Assembly (NCBI RefSeq): GCF_000685155.1
Contig: NZ_JMIY01000001.1
Span: 306,493-370,492, forward strand
Reading direction: 5' to 3'
Source: Candidatus Methanoperedens nitratireducens
GTDB lineage: Archaea; Halobacteriota; Methanosarcinia; Methanosarcinales; Methanoperedenaceae
DNA: 64,000 nucleotides
Below are positions 28,264 to 37,354 of this stretch, piece after piece. The notes under the pieces were generated by a model. That model ran no database searches. It was not told where the DNA came from and worked only from the letters and a program-made list of their open reading frames with translations. The first letter of the stretch is position 1. Each line of letters starts with the position of its first letter. Both the position numbers and the translations under genes were made by a program.

Positions 28264-28974
28264 TCACTTCCTTCCTGTCCTTCTTGAAGCTATTGAACCG
28301 ACTTTCCGGCCTGGTGGTGTACCTCGTGACACGGTCTTGGGCCTGCCTGGATGCTGCTGTCCGCCACCTCCAAAGGGATGGTCAACAACATTCATAGCCA
28401 CACCCCTGGATCTGGGCCATTTTGTTGCTCTCACTCTCATCCTGTGGAATTTTTTACCAGCTTTAATAAAAGGCTTCTCTGTACGTCCGCCTCCTGCGAC
28501 TACACCGATAGTAGCTCTGCATCTGGGATTGAGCCATTTCATCTCTCCGCTTGGAAGCTGGACCACGGTCTTACTCACGTCGTGCGCTATAAGGATCCCG
28601 TACATTCCCGATGCCCTCGCAAATTTCCCGCCATCGCCGGGCTGAGATTCTATATTGCATATAGGTACACCTTCCGGTATCTCTGCCAGGGTCAGTATAT
28701 TGCCTGGCTCTACAGGAGCAGAGACACCACATTGTATGATCTGATCGACTTCCACGCCTTCAGGTACAAGCACAAGCCTCTCCTCTTCATTACTGAACGA
28801 CACACGGGCAATAGGAGCAGATCGTGCAGTATCATGGATGATCTCAAGTATTTTTCCTGTGATAAGTCCTTCCTGTACCTTTGGATGCTCAAGGTTTGCT
28901 TTAAATTTATGAGAAGGCGCCTTGTATGTCGGAGAACCTTTTCCCCTGCTTTGAGCAATAATTCTATGTCCCAT
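28264..28974 (-). CDS. rpl2: 50S ribosomal protein L2 (uL2)
   Basis: uL2 is essential for peptidyl transfer and subunit joining. The 236-aa archaeal form begins [20 protein letters not shown] and contains the conserved C-terminal [19 protein letters not shown] loop with the key histidine, followed by the basic tail. Confidence 0.98.
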   Translation of the reverse strand: MGHRIIAQSRGKGSPTYKAPSHKFKANLEHPKVQEGLITGKILEIIHDTARSAPIARVSFSNEEERLVLVPEGVEVDQIIQCGVSAPVEPGNILTLAEIPEGVPICNIESQPGDGGKFARASGMYGILIAHDVSKTVVQLPSGEMKWLNPRCRATIGVVAGGGRTEKPFIKAGKKFHRMRVRATKWPRSRGVAMNVVDHPFGGGGQQHPGRPKTVSRGTPPGRKVGSIASRRTGRK

Positions 28975-28983
28975 TTTCTCACC

Positions 28984-29229
28984 TCAAAATATTCCTAGCC
29001 TTGAGGCCAATTCTGTCGCTGTATTTGATTCTTTGAATACTACCATGGCTTTTTTCTTTCCTTTGGATGTCAGCATTGTATTAACATACAACACCTTCAC
29101 ATTATAGAGTGCCTCAATCTCTTTTTTCACTGTATCTTTAGTATCATTAATACCGACTATGAACTGGAGAACATTATTTTTCTCAGCCTGTAGTGTTGCT
29201 TTTTCTGTAACATATGGATGTAATATCAT
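28984..29229 (-). CDS. rpl23: 50S ribosomal protein L23 (uL23)
   Basis: uL23 is at the tunnel exit and is the docking site for SRP. The 81-aa protein begins [20 protein letters not shown] and has the family motif [19 protein letters not shown]. It overlaps the rpl4 end by four bases. Confidence 0.97.
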   Translation of the reverse strand: MILHPYVTEKATLQAEKNNVLQFIVGINDTKDTVKKEIEALYNVKVLYVNTMLTSKGKKKAMVVFKESNTATELASRLGIF

Positions 29230-29978
29230 TGTATCGCCTCCTCGAGTTTTGCAATAGCTGATTCTGTATAAATGGTCAGGCGTCCAGTATATGTCCCGGG
29301 TGCCAGTAATTCGGCATTAAGCTGATCAGAGGTTACGATATCCACTCCTGCAAGATTACGTGCCGCCTTGGCTATTCCCTTATCCTCCGAAGTAACAATT
29401 AGAATACTCTTAGCACGCTTATATTTTCTACCGCGACGCTTGCCTTTTCCTGCCCTTATTGTCTTATCTTTCGCCCGGAGGATATCATCCCATACCAGGA
29501 CTGCTTCCATGAATGATTTAACATCCTTTGTCTTTGTAATGGCTGCAAGATCATCAACTGCAACTAATGGTAATTGGGCCTGGAACCTGTGCCCTCTCTC
29601 TTTTACAAGCTGCTCATTACCAGTCGCAGCTATTGCAGATCTGATGGCTTTTTTGCGCTCTCTATCATTTATCTTCTCTGTCCTGTCGGTCTCAGGTTTA
29701 GGAGGATGTGCCTGTCTTCCTTTGACTGCCTGGGGAATTCTGGCTGCGCGTCTGCTGTTCCTAAGTCTGGCAACCCTTGATACGCCGCGTCCGGGTCCCC
29801 AGCCTTCGGCTGAGGTCCTCATGCCTGCGTATGTATGAGGGCCGTATGGCTGCTGGCGGTTTGCCTGGGCTGCAAGTACGGCTTTCTTGATAAGATCAGG
29901 ACGTAGGGGCTCATCAAAGAGCCTTGATGCGATCTTTTTTGTAGTGTTTCCAGATAAATCGATTATGTTTACTTCCAT
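29226..29978 (-). CDS. rpl4: 50S ribosomal protein L4 (uL4, L1e type)
   Basis: uL4 lines the tunnel constriction. The archaeal/eukaryotic form shows [20 protein letters not shown] at the N terminus, the Arg-rich loop ([20 protein letters not shown]) that reaches into the tunnel, and a globular end. The ATG at 29978 is preferred: GGGTGATTCT before it supplies the binding site, so the GTG at 29987 is not used. Confidence 0.96.
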   Translation of the reverse strand: MEVNIIDLSGNTTKKIASRLFDEPLRPDLIKKAVLAAQANRQQPYGPHTYAGMRTSAEGWGPGRGVSRVARLRNSRRAARIPQAVKGRQAHPPKPETDRTEKINDRERKKAIRSAIAATGNEQLVKERGHRFQAQLPLVAVDDLAAITKTKDVKSFMEAVLVWDDILRAKDKTIRAGKGKRRGRKYKRAKSILIVTSEDKGIAKAARNLAGVDIVTSDQLNAELLAPGTYTGRLTIYTESAIAKLEEAIQ

Positions 29979-29983
29979 TAGAA

Positions 29984-30991
29984 TCACCCTTGTTTTGATT
30001 CTGTACTTAAATACGTTATCTCCGGAGCAGGTAGCTGTCTCTTTGATCTGATAGCAGGTCGTATGCGCACCAGTCTTTTAACAGGGCCGGGTACACTTCC
30101 CTTGATAACCACATAATCATTTCTTACGATACCGTAATTTAAAAATCCGCCCTCTGGCGTCACAGTTTTACCATCCTTGCCGATTTGCATTATCCTTTTA
30201 TTGAATTCCGTTCTCTGATGGTATCCTGTCTGTCCGAGCTGCGGGACTCTCCAGCTTACATGAGATGGATGCCACGGCCCCAGTGTTCCGATCTGTCGTA
30301 CACTGCCTGCCCTTGAGTGTTTGGATTTCTGTAACTGTATGCCCCAGCGCTTTACCGGTCCCTGGGTCCCTTTACCTGTTGTTATAGCAAGAACATCTAT
30401 CGTATCCCCGTTGTTGAATACATCGCTTATATTGATGGTCTTACCAAGAAGCGTCTTGGCATACTCAAAGCGCGCCTTTAAATCAGTGCCGCCGATGTTA
30501 TTCTCCATAATCTCAGGTTTTTTCTTGGGAATGCCTGTCACTTTATCTGGCAATGTATACATTATAATCCTCAAATCCTTCGCAACTCCGTCATTGATAA
30601 GCTGATCAATCCTGGCTAATGCGGCAGAAAGGTCATTTTTCTTTGGAACCGTTATTGTGCGGTTGAGTTCTTTATCAAGTTCGGTTGTCCATGCTTCAGC
30701 GATTGTATGAGCGCCATAAGCAGTACTGTCATAAATCCGTATACCTGCAGCCCTCATTGGAGGAGCCTCCAGAATGGTCACTGGTATTGAAACTTCCATC
30801 CCTGCCGTTAAGCTGTTAGGGACATCATCTATCATAATGATGTGTGTCATACCTGCTTTATAACCAGCAAATCCTAATAGCTTCGGCTCTTTCTTCATAG
30901 GCCATGCTCTTACACGCGGGATTTCACTTCTTGCTCTTACACGCGGGCTGTATGCTATAGACCCGCGCCTTGGTCTGTGAGGATGTGACAT
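29984..30991 (-). CDS. rpl3: 50S ribosomal protein L3 (uL3)
   Basis: First gene of the operon. The 335-aa archaeal uL3 begins [20 protein letters not shown] and contains [20 protein letters not shown] and [20 protein letters not shown], conserved segments near the peptidyl transferase centre. AGGAG lies seven bases before the ATG, and a TATA-like box about 45 bases upstream gives the operon its promoter. Confidence 0.98.
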   Translation of the reverse strand: MSHPHRPRRGSIAYSPRVRARSEIPRVRAWPMKKEPKLLGFAGYKAGMTHIIMIDDVPNSLTAGMEVSIPVTILEAPPMRAAGIRIYDSTAYGAHTIAEAWTTELDKELNRTITVPKKNDLSAALARIDQLINDGVAKDLRIIMYTLPDKVTGIPKKKPEIMENNIGGTDLKARFEYAKTLLGKTINISDVFNNGDTIDVLAITTGKGTQGPVKRWGIQLQKSKHSRAGSVRQIGTLGPWHPSHVSWRVPQLGQTGYHQRTEFNKRIMQIGKDGKTVTPEGGFLNYGIVRNDYVVIKGSVPGPVKRLVRIRPAIRSKRQLPAPEITYLSTESKQG

Positions 30992-31347
30992 TTTCTTTCT
31001 CCTTGATCAATAATGAATACTAATACGAGAGGTTTTTTATACAAGTTGCAAACCCCAATGAACCCAATACTATATCTAAGATGAGTTCACCAAACCAGCA
31101 GGTTTGCAGATATGTCTTCGCAAATAGATTTTGACTTACATGCTCTTGTGGGCATACGATAACCGCATTGGCCCGGCAGTTCATCAAATCCGACTGTGAT
31201 CGACTTCAACTTGCGTTATATTAACGCTTCGTACTTTACTTCATAAGTGATGTAGATGTATATAAATGCTTTGGGCATATCAAAGGAAACCTAGATAAGT
31301 GAACAGGAAGATTGTTACTATAGGGAAAAGTAAAAGATGGGGGAAAA
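30992..31347. other. Divergent promoter region between rpl3 and the PHP gene
   Basis: About 350 bases separate the two divergent genes. A TATA-like box for rpl3 (31033-31045) and one for the PHP gene (31259-31267) are visible. Between them the minus strand has a stretch of about 100 bases reading FDELPGQCGYRMPTRACKSK in one frame, but stops interrupt it on both sides; it may be debris of an old gene. GCAAACC (31048-31054) and GGTTTGC (31101-31107) form an inverted repeat that competes with a smaller AAACC/GGTTT hairpin. Confidence 0.45.
31033..31045 (-). promoter_or_regulatory. TATA-like box of the ribosomal operon
   Basis: On the minus strand the sequence CTTGTATAAAAAACC lies about 45 bases before the rpl3 start, with transcription expected about 25 bases downstream. 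This would leave a 20-base leader containing the AAGGAG binding site. It fits the archaeal box A consensus well. Confidence 0.5.
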
Positions 31348-32223
31348 GTGAAAGAGCTTGGAATCGCTGATATCCACACACATACTATGTATTCAGGTTT
31401 CTCTAAATATTCGTATGTATCATTACCAGATTGTGTTACCAGTCCTGAGAAATCAGTCAGGGTCGCTGAAAAGCTGGGACTTGATATTCTCTGTATAACA
31501 GATCATAACACAATTGAAGGTGCAATTAAGGCCAAGAAATACAATAATCAGCTCGTGGTAATCGGGGAGGAGATTCTATCAAAGGAAGGTGAAATAATAG
31601 GTTTGTTCCTTCAAGAACCTGTGAAGCCGGATATGAGCGCAGAGGAGACCATTGAGCATATACACGAGCAAGATGGGATAGCCATCGCACCGCATCCATT
31701 CAGTGTATCATGTCCATGCGTAGATCAAAGAATACACACGTTAAGTTTTGATGGAATAGAGGTATTCAATGCACTGCACAGGGATGGATATTCAAATGCC
31801 ATGGCGCTTGAAAATTGTAATGGATATGCGAAACTGGGTGGAAGCGATGCACATTCAAGTTTCATGATCGGGAACGGCTATTCTTTATTCAGTGGTTCCT
31901 CTCAGGAGGATCTGCGAACTGCCATAAAGAACAGACGAACATACTATGGTGGAAGATTAACAACTCTTAAGGACCTGATTAATTACAGTATCCGTGTGGC
32001 GTTTGAATCCTCAAAGATTATCCTGCATTTTAATAATACAGAATGCCAGATATCTACCAGGGTATCCAGGATAAGCAATTCGTACAAAATGCTGTACCTG
32101 CTGGGTTCTATTGTATATGCATTCTCACCGCTGCCACTGGCCTGCGCCCTTATCGGGGACAGGATTATAAAAAATAGGGGACGCAGAATGTGGAGAAACA
32201 GGAAGTCGCAACTTCGTTTTTAA
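31348..32223 (+). CDS. PHP-domain metal-dependent phosphoesterase
   Basis: PHP proteins are trinuclear metal hydrolases that cleave phosphate esters of nucleotides, histidinol phosphate and similar substrates. Metal ligands are visible in the expected order: DIHTHTMYS (8-16), ITDHNTIEG (about 50), the glutamate in EEILS, the histidine in APHPF, and GGSDAH (about 170). Residues after about 205 are an extra C-terminal part with a hydrophobic segment (MLYLLGSIVYAFSPLPLACALI) and basic end, so the protein may be membrane-attached. GTG start with a G-rich binding site upstream. The substrate is unknown. Confidence 0.85.
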   Translation: MKELGIADIHTHTMYSGFSKYSYVSLPDCVTSPEKSVRVAEKLGLDILCITDHNTIEGAIKAKKYNNQLVVIGEEILSKEGEIIGLFLQEPVKPDMSAEETIEHIHEQDGIAIAPHPFSVSCPCVDQRIHTLSFDGIEVFNALHRDGYSNAMALENCNGYAKLGGSDAHSSFMIGNGYSLFSGSSQEDLRTAIKNRRTYYGGRLTTLKDLINYSIRVAFESSKIILHFNNTECQISTRVSRISNSYKMLYLLGSIVYAFSPLPLACALIGDRIIKNRGRRMWRNRKSQLRF

Positions 32224-32260
32224 AAAAAAGTAGGAATTATTGGATGGTCTCGACTCAAAT

Positions 32261-32270
32261 TTTATATATG
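32261..32270 (+). promoter_or_regulatory. TATA-like box for truA, probably leaderless transcript
   Basis: TTTATATATG is centred about 25 bases before the truA ATG and no ribosome binding site precedes that ATG. In archaea this spacing usually means transcription begins at or next to the start codon. Confidence 0.5.
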
Positions 32271-32289
32271 CGCCTATCAATTTAAACTC

Positions 32290-33099
32290 ATGCGGATTGC
32301 TCTAAGAGTTGCATACATAGGCACTGATTATCACGGCTTCCAGATACAGCCTGATGTTGAAACTATAGAGGGTGAGCTCTTCAGGGCACTTGTCGAATTA
32401 AACATTATCACTAATCCGCATGATGCGAACTACGCAGCCGCAGGTCGAACTGATAGAGGCGTTCATGCGCTCGGTCAGGTGATAGCGTTTGATACTGAAA
32501 ATCCCGAAATTACAAGACCCGGGGCTATTAATAGCAGGCTACCACGATCAATATGGACATGGGCCAGGGCACATGTACCTTCTGATTTTGACCCGCGCCG
32601 CGATGCCCTGATGCGGGAGTACAGGTATATTATGTATGGAGAATATGACATATCATCGCTTATGAGTGCCTCAAAGCTATTAGAAGGAATACATGACTTC
32701 TCTAATTTTACCACGCCGGATAAGGAACGAACCAGTATATGCAGGATAGAGAAAATAGAGATTAAAATGGAAAGGGAATTCATTATTATGGATATCAGGG
32801 CAAACTATTTTCTCTGGCATATGGTACGGAAGATCGCAACTGCGATGAGAATGGTGGGCTGCGGGGAGCGGGACTTATCATGGCTTGAGCGGATGCTTAA
32901 TCCAGCACAGTTTAGCGAGGGTCTCAGGCCGTCTGCGGCCTACGGGCTCATCCTGAAGAACGTGGAATACAGGGGTATAACCTGGGATGAGGATGCATAT
33001 GCAAAGAGGACAATAAAAGGATATCTTGATGAGCAATTTCTATGGCATGGTGTTATGGCAAAAATGATCATGGAATTAAAAGGGAGAATGGCAGTATAA
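32290..33099 (+). CDS. truA: tRNA pseudouridine synthase A
   Basis: TruA converts uridines 38-40 of tRNAs to pseudouridine. The catalytic aspartate is in AAGRTDRGVHALGQV at about residue 58. Other family motifs are RVAYIGTDYHGFQIQP and the C-terminal LWHMVRKIATAMRMVG. The 269-aa length is normal. It is followed after nine bases by the Trm-G10 gene, giving a tRNA-modification operon. Confidence 0.96.
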   Translation: MRIALRVAYIGTDYHGFQIQPDVETIEGELFRALVELNIITNPHDANYAAAGRTDRGVHALGQVIAFDTENPEITRPGAINSRLPRSIWTWARAHVPSDFDPRRDALMREYRYIMYGEYDISSLMSASKLLEGIHDFSNFTTPDKERTSICRIEKIEIKMEREFIIMDIRANYFLWHMVRKIATAMRMVGCGERDLSWLERMLNPAQFSEGLRPSAAYGLILKNVEYRGITWDEDAYAKRTIKGYLDEQFLWHGVMAKMIMELKGRMAV

Positions 33100-33108
33100 G
33101 TACAGGTT

Positions 33109-34137
33109 ATGCTACTGGCATTTGAACTTTCAGGCGAGCACGACACTATCCCTGCAGCCGAGGCTCTGGCGTGTCTTGAGTCAATAAATGCGGATTTTAA
33201 GGTTTACCTCAGGCTGGATGGATGTCTGGTAGTGGATTTAAAGAATGATATCAAGCGTATCGCCCAGGTTCTATCAAAAAGACTTTCGATGACCCGTAAT
33301 ATCATCGTGGTTCTAGGAATCGGCGGAGCAGGTGAAGAGGATATACTGGATACTGTGAGTAAAGCCGACATAGAGCCTGAGGGAACGTACAGTATCAGGG
33401 TCAGGCGCATAAAGGAATATTCTCATGTAAACACGGAACTGATGGAGCGGCGCATAGGTGAGATCTTCTATAGAAGAGGGGCACATGCCGATTTGAGGAA
33501 TCCTCAGATACAGCTAAGAGTCCTGCTAACCGAGGATAAGAGCATTTTTGGGTATATTGCAGGCTCGGTTGATCGGGGAGCGTTTGAGGCCAGAAAACCC
33601 CATTACAGGCCATTTTTTTATCCCGGCGTCCTGATGCCCAGGCTGGCACGCGCGCTTGTGAATATATCAAAACCGGAGGAGTACATGCTTGACCCGTTCT
33701 GCGGGACAGGCGGGATTCTCATAGAGGCCGGGTTGATTGGCATAAAGGTCATAGGCGGGGATATACAGCGAAAGCTGCTGCTCGGGGCTAAAATGAATCT
33801 TGATTTCTATAAAATCAACTACTCCCTTATGTACCAGGATGCATGCCGCATGTCGCTGTGCGATGAGAGTGTAGATGCCGTTGTCACAGATCCGCCCTAT
33901 GGCAGATCGGCTGCAATCATAGCTGAATCCCTGGAGCACCTGCTCACCTGTTCCCTGAAAGAGATCCACCGTGTTCTAAAAAATGGAAAACGCGCTGTCT
34001 TTGTTTCAGAGCGCAAGATTGAGGATCTCGCACATGAAGCGGGTTTTAAAGTAGTCGAGATCCATATACAGAGAGTACATAAGAGCCTCACCAGGCGAGT
34101 TTATATCCTTGAAAAAGTTACTTTTGATTTTGAGTGA
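33109..34137 (+). CDS. tRNA (guanine10-N2)-dimethyltransferase Trm-G10
   Basis: Archaeal Trm-G10 methylates G10 of tRNA twice using S-adenosylmethionine. The N-terminal half has a THUMP RNA-binding domain. The C-terminal half has the methylase motifs MLDPFCGTGGILIEAG (SAM binding) and VTDPPYGRSA (catalytic DPPY). The 342-aa length fits. It follows truA after nine bases and its last 20 bases overlap the end of the convergent gene at 34118. Confidence 0.93.
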   Translation: MLLAFELSGEHDTIPAAEALACLESINADFKVYLRLDGCLVVDLKNDIKRIAQVLSKRLSMTRNIIVVLGIGGAGEEDILDTVSKADIEPEGTYSIRVRRIKEYSHVNTELMERRIGEIFYRRGAHADLRNPQIQLRVLLTEDKSIFGYIAGSVDRGAFEARKPHYRPFFYPGVLMPRLARALVNISKPEEYMLDPFCGTGGILIEAGLIGIKVIGGDIQRKLLLGAKMNLDFYKINYSLMYQDACRMSLCDESVDAVVTDPPYGRSAAIIAESLEHLLTCSLKEIHRVLKNGKRAVFVSERKIEDLAHEAGFKVVEIHIQRVHKSLTRRVYILEKVTFDFE

Positions 34138-34867
34138 TTATTATGTTAGAGCGCCCTTTTTTTATTTTTTTTATTAGACCCCTCTCTTCCAGGTCATCTA
34201 ACATCAGACTGACCTTTGCCTCAGAGTATGCCATCTTTTTCCTCAATTCTTTTTGAGTCGTTCTTCCGCCCATTCCCAGTATTATATCGTACAGGCCATG
34301 AAGGTCTTCAGGAAGCTCTTTAATTCTGGTTACATCTTCAGGCGGCTGCATCATGGGTACCACTGGTTCATCTGCAGCAGGTTTAGATATGGTTTTTTTC
34401 TTTTTAACCCGGTAAAGAACAACCAGTGCACAGAGAAGTAAAATCACAAGGACAGGTATTACATAATTATCTGGATCATCCTCGCTTTTTATATCTATAT
34501 CACCGATCAGGTTTATGTCTCCAAGGTATTCGTATTCCGTGTCAGTGGGCGGAAAAAGCAGGAGGTCATGAATGAAAACACCCTCCCTGTCTATCTGGAT
34601 CTCCTCTTCGGTTGTATATTCAAGGATATTATTCCGGTAGTATTTAGCCTTGATTAAATAGCTCCCGGTTGAAAGATTGAATGAGTACGTCCCTGTAGTC
34701 GCTACCATATACTGCGCTGGCGTGGAGTTCACCTCGATTATTGCATTCTTAAGAGGTTTCTCAAAATCCGCCCATTCGTAAATAGTGCCGTGTAAAGTTG
34801 CCGCCTGTGCTCCAGCAGTAAGGCTGGCTATTAGAATTATTATTAGTCCCTCTATTACCCTGACCAT
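34118..34867 (-). CDS. Secreted-face membrane protein with C-terminal winged-helix domain
   Basis: The protein (249 aa) has an N-terminal signal segment (about residues 6-22), an outer carboxypeptidase-regulatory-like beta domain (HGTIYEWADFEKPLKNAIIE), one transmembrane helix (about 133-152) and a cytoplasmic tail. The last 70 residues are a MarR/TrmB-like winged helix (GGRTTQKELRKKMAYSEAKV, then LEERGLIKKIKKGRSNIIIT). It is likely a membrane-tethered transcription regulator sensing something outside the cell, as seen in methanogens; the signal is unknown. A TATATATA box about 29 bases before the ATG and the lack of a binding site suggest a leaderless transcript. It overlaps the Trm-G10 gene end to end by 20 bases. 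Confidence 0.8.
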   Translation of the reverse strand: MVRVIEGLIIILIASLTAGAQAATLHGTIYEWADFEKPLKNAIIEVNSTPAQYMVATTGTYSFNLSTGSYLIKAKYYRNNILEYTTEEEIQIDREGVFIHDLLLFPPTDTEYEYLGDINLIGDIDIKSEDDPDNYVIPVLVILLLCALVVLYRVKKKKTISKPAADEPVVPMMQPPEDVTRIKELPEDLHGLYDIILGMGGRTTQKELRKKMAYSEAKVSLMLDDLEERGLIKKIKKGRSNIIITQNQK

Positions 34868-34889
34868 ATACTCTATTAATCTTAAAAAA

Positions 34890-34899
34890 CTGTATATAT
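34890..34899 (-). promoter_or_regulatory. TATA-like box for the membrane winged-helix gene
   Basis: TATATATA-type sequence is centred about 29 bases upstream of the ATG at 34867 on the minus strand, with no ribosome binding site between. The leader would be nearly absent. Confidence 0.5.
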
Positions 34900-35012
34900 A
34901 GTTTGTTATAAAGTTAAAAAGGCATTAATAAAGGTTTGTGAAGGATTATCAAGTTTAAAAAACCTTTATTTTTCAGCCACATAAAAGTATATTTATCTAT
35001 TCAGTGGTTTTA

Positions 35013-35054
35013 GTATCGGGCAAGCAATCGCACGATACATTAAGCGATTGATAC
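35013..35054 (+). promoter_or_regulatory. Competing hairpins in the leader of the Ser/Asp-repeat gene
   Basis: GTATCG (35013-35018) can pair with CGATAC (35033-35038). CAATCGC (35025-35031) can pair with GCGATTG (35044-35050), which ends five bases before the ribosome binding site AGGAGG (35055-35060). The two stems exclude each other. Such an arrangement can control translation, but no known riboswitch is recognised. Confidence 0.35.
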
Positions 35055-35067
35055 AGGAGGAACTAAA

Positions 35068-36420
35068 ATGAAAAACAGACATCGGCTCAATATACTGACA
35101 TCGCTAATTGCTGTGTTGTTTATACTGAGCCTGTTCTCAGGGATCGCAAGTGCGAGTAACCCTAAGGAACAGTACGAAAAGGCGCAGAGACAATATCAGA
35201 TAAACAAGGAGAAATACGACAGCGCAAAAGAAAAATTCAATAAAGCAGAAGAAAGATACAATGCAGCAAGACTTAAATTCAAATCTGCAAAAAATGATAA
35301 ATCAAGGGCTGAACTGAAGGAAAGAACCAAAGAATATCTTGAAAGAGCAATAGACCAGATGGTCGCTCATCTTGAAGCCCTAAAATCCAGAATAGAAGAT
35401 CCGGAGTATACAGGAGCCATACCCTTCAATGCTTCTGAGAATATAGATGCCCGCATAATGCAGCTTGAGAATATAAGAACAGATATACAGCAGGCAAATA
35501 CGAGGCAGGAGATCGAAGAGCCTATACGCGAACTAAGAGACATATGGACCAGGATAAGACTTGAGACCCGCTACTACCTTGGAATACTGGCAAATCACAG
35601 AGTCAGCGTATTCCTTGAAAATGCAGATAATGTCTCAGTGAGAGTTAACGAAACAATCCAGCAACTGAAAGACCAGGGCGAAGATACTACTAAACTTGAG
35701 AGAGATGCATCAAGATTCGATAATCAGGTGGATGAAGCAAAAGAAAGCTATCAGAAAGTCCTGGATTTATATGCAATCCACAGAGGATTTGATTCAAGCG
35801 GAATAGTAACATCCAATCAGGAGGCTCAGGCCTTTGTCCGTGAATCTGACTCTCTGCAGAAGAATACCCTCAAGGAACTGAAGGATGCCAGCAAGCAGTT
35901 GCGCGGTCTTTTCGAAGATACTAAAAAATTAGAAGGAAAAGACAAAAAAACCATAGTTAATGGAACACTTGAAGTAAGCGGCAACGGCAGGGCAGTACTC
36001 GAAGGAGATCTTAATGTGACACTATCCGCAATCAACGGTACCCTGATAGTATCGGGTAATGCAAATGTTACGACCGATGGAGTAGGAACGAGAGAGGTTC
36101 TTGGAAACGGAGATGTCAAATACCAGGGATTCGGACAGGCAACAATTGAAGGCGATAATATCAACATAAAGATATCAGGCAATGGCATCAATCTGACAGC
36201 CACAGGTACGGGCTTTGCGATTTTTAACGGTAATGGAACCTATCGCACTACAGATAAGTCCAACAATACAAATGAGTCCGACAGTACAGATGAGTCCAGC
36301 AATACAGATGAATCCGACAATACAGATGAGTCCGACAGTACAGATGAGTCCGACAGTACAGATGAGTCCGACAATACAGATGAGTCCGACAGTACAGATG
36401 ATCCCAGCACGAGCGGTTAA
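35068..36420 (+). CDS. Secreted protein with coiled coil, beta region and Ser/Asp repeat tail
   Basis: A signal peptide (about residues 8-29, ending SASA-like GIASAS) exports the protein. Residues 30-95 form a highly charged coiled coil with heptad pattern (YEKAQRQYQINKEKYDSAKE). A helical middle domain follows to about residue 290. Next comes a Gly/Asn-rich beta segment (about 298-390) with repeated GN/GT motifs, similar to beta-helix adhesin-like proteins. The last 60 residues are eight six-residue units of the ESDSTD type. The gene has a strong AGGAGG site. It is followed by a small lipoprotein with one-base overlap, so the two probably form one envelope pair. Function is unknown. Confidence 0.8.
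   Translation: MKNRHRLNILTSLIAVLFILSLFSGIASASNPKEQYEKAQRQYQINKEKYDSAKEKFNKAEERYNAARLKFKSAKNDKSRAELKERTKEYLERAIDQMVAHLEALKSRIEDPEYTGAIPFNASENIDARIMQLENIRTDIQQANTRQEIEEPIRELRDIWTRIRLETRYYLGILANHRVSVFLENADNVSVRVNETIQQLKDQGEDTTKLERDASRFDNQVDEAKESYQKVLDLYAIHRGFDSSGIVTSNQEAQAFVRESDSLQKNTLKELKDASKQLRGLFEDTKKLEGKDKKTIVNGTLEVSGNGRAVLEGDLNVTLSAINGTLIVSGNANVTTDGVGTREVLGNGDVKYQGFGQATIEGDNINIKISGNGINLTATGTGFAIFNGNGTYRTTDKSNNTNESDSTDESSNTDESDNTDESDSTDESDSTDESDNTDESDSTDDPSTSG
36256..36399 (+). repeat. 18-bp tandem repeats encoding ESDSTD-type units
   Basis: Eight copies of an 18-base unit (consensus GAGTCCGACAGTACAGAT) run without spacers through the end of the gene, varying at few positions, most often by a single G/A change. 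The array keeps the reading frame, so length changes add or remove six residues at a time. Confidence 0.9.
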
Positions 36421-36680
36421 TGATAAGAATGAACACGAGAAATATCTATATACTGATGCTGCTTCTACTTGCTGCATCAATTTTAGGCTGTGTCGGTAAA
36501 GGGCCTGAAGAGATGGCTGAACCCTCTACAGTGATTACCAAAGAGGCACCTGTTCCTCCAAGCAGTATTACTGAGGGTGATGAAGCCTGGATCGAAAGTG
36601 ACCTTGCTCAGGTTGATTCAATGTTCAATGAATTGAACACGGATATTTCCCTGGAGATAGATACATCCGCGTTCACCTGA
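36420..36680 (+). CDS. Small lipoprotein
   Basis: The 86-aa protein has a hydrophobic signal and the lipobox SILGC, so it is lipid-anchored on the outer face after cleavage. The mature part is short, acidic and rich in Ser, Glu and Asp. Its ATG overlaps the stop of the repeat protein (TAATG), indicating coupled translation and a joint role. A T-rich terminator-like stretch follows at 36681-36700. No family is recognised. Confidence 0.75.
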   Translation: MIRMNTRNIYILMLLLLAASILGCVGKGPEEMAEPSTVITKEAPVPPSSITEGDEAWIESDLAQVDSMFNELNTDISLEIDTSAFT

Positions 36681-36769
36681 TTTTTTTAATTTTTAATTTT
36701 ATATCAGGAATGCTGCTATTTAACATGTCGCGAGGGAGGCAGTAATGGATCTGGAAAGGAGAGGATAAA

Positions 36770-36973
36770 ATGAGTGATCAACATTTCATTTCAAATACTG
36801 AATTAATACAGCTTAGCGTGGAGAGGAAGATTGACAATGTCTTTGCCACAGCCAGTATCGAATACAGGCATCGACACTACCAGATTAAGGCGCTGGTATC
36901 GGATGGTGTGTGGGTAGTGCCAATTGCCTGTGGCTCGACCGGTGAAGCGGTGCAAATTGTTGGAGGTGATTAA
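36770..36973 (+). CDS. 67-aa protein of unknown function
   Basis: A strong GGAGAGG sequence lies just before the ATG. The protein (MSDQHFISNTELIQLSVERK...) has a strand-rich middle (IDNVFATASIEYRHRHYQIK) and ends VGGD. No signal peptide, cysteine pair or known motif is present. It is the last gene before the repeat-rich region and may be a small conserved archaeal protein. Confidence 0.55.
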   Translation: MSDQHFISNTELIQLSVERKIDNVFATASIEYRHRHYQIKALVSDGVWVVPIACGSTGEAVQIVGGD

Positions 36974-37103
36974 TATTGATCCTATTGATATGGTGTGGAG
37001 ACCATCCGCCAATTCAGATGATATAAAATATAGACTCATATTTCATCGTGGAGGGCACAAAGAACGCAAAGCTTAGACCCGTATGTGGTTCAGTTAATAT
37101 AAA

Positions 37104-37212
37104 CACCGAACTGGTACGAACTCGATACGAACTCGGGCTGATGAGTTCGTTTAAGTTCGTTTTGAGTTCGTTGTTAATCGTCTTTTTCATTGTTATCTAT
37201 GAACCCACAGTT
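37104..37212. repeat. Dispersed CGAAC/GTTCG inverted-repeat element, copy 2
   Basis: Three CGAACT modules (37107, 37117 and 37128) are followed by three AGTTCG modules, so the element can fold into one long hairpin, with a T-rich tail after it. Bases 37117-37204 match copy 1 (183-270) at all but one position, and copy 2 has one extra module at its left end. No gene is associated. Confidence 0.85.
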
Positions 37213-37354
37213 AATGTATGTTGAATTAGCGGATGGGTTCACGAACAGATAAAGGTTCAAATACAGGCGCCCGCTGCTTCGGGAAAACTGCCAGAGATGC
37301 GGGAGAATATCGTGTTTACCGTGCATAAGGGTTCGGTGAGGAAGTATATTCATC

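Noticed and set aside
31070-31250. Possible gene remnant upstream of rpl3
   Set aside because: One frame reads about 34 protein-like residues but stops bound it and no family is recognised. Left as part of the intergenic entry.
36256-36399. CRISPR array
   Set aside because: The units are adjacent without unique spacers, in frame within a gene, and no cas genes are near. The same holds for 44218-44598.
36215-36499. Open frames on both strands across the 18-base repeats
   Set aside because: They are frame shadows of the tandem repeats within the Ser/Asp-repeat gene.
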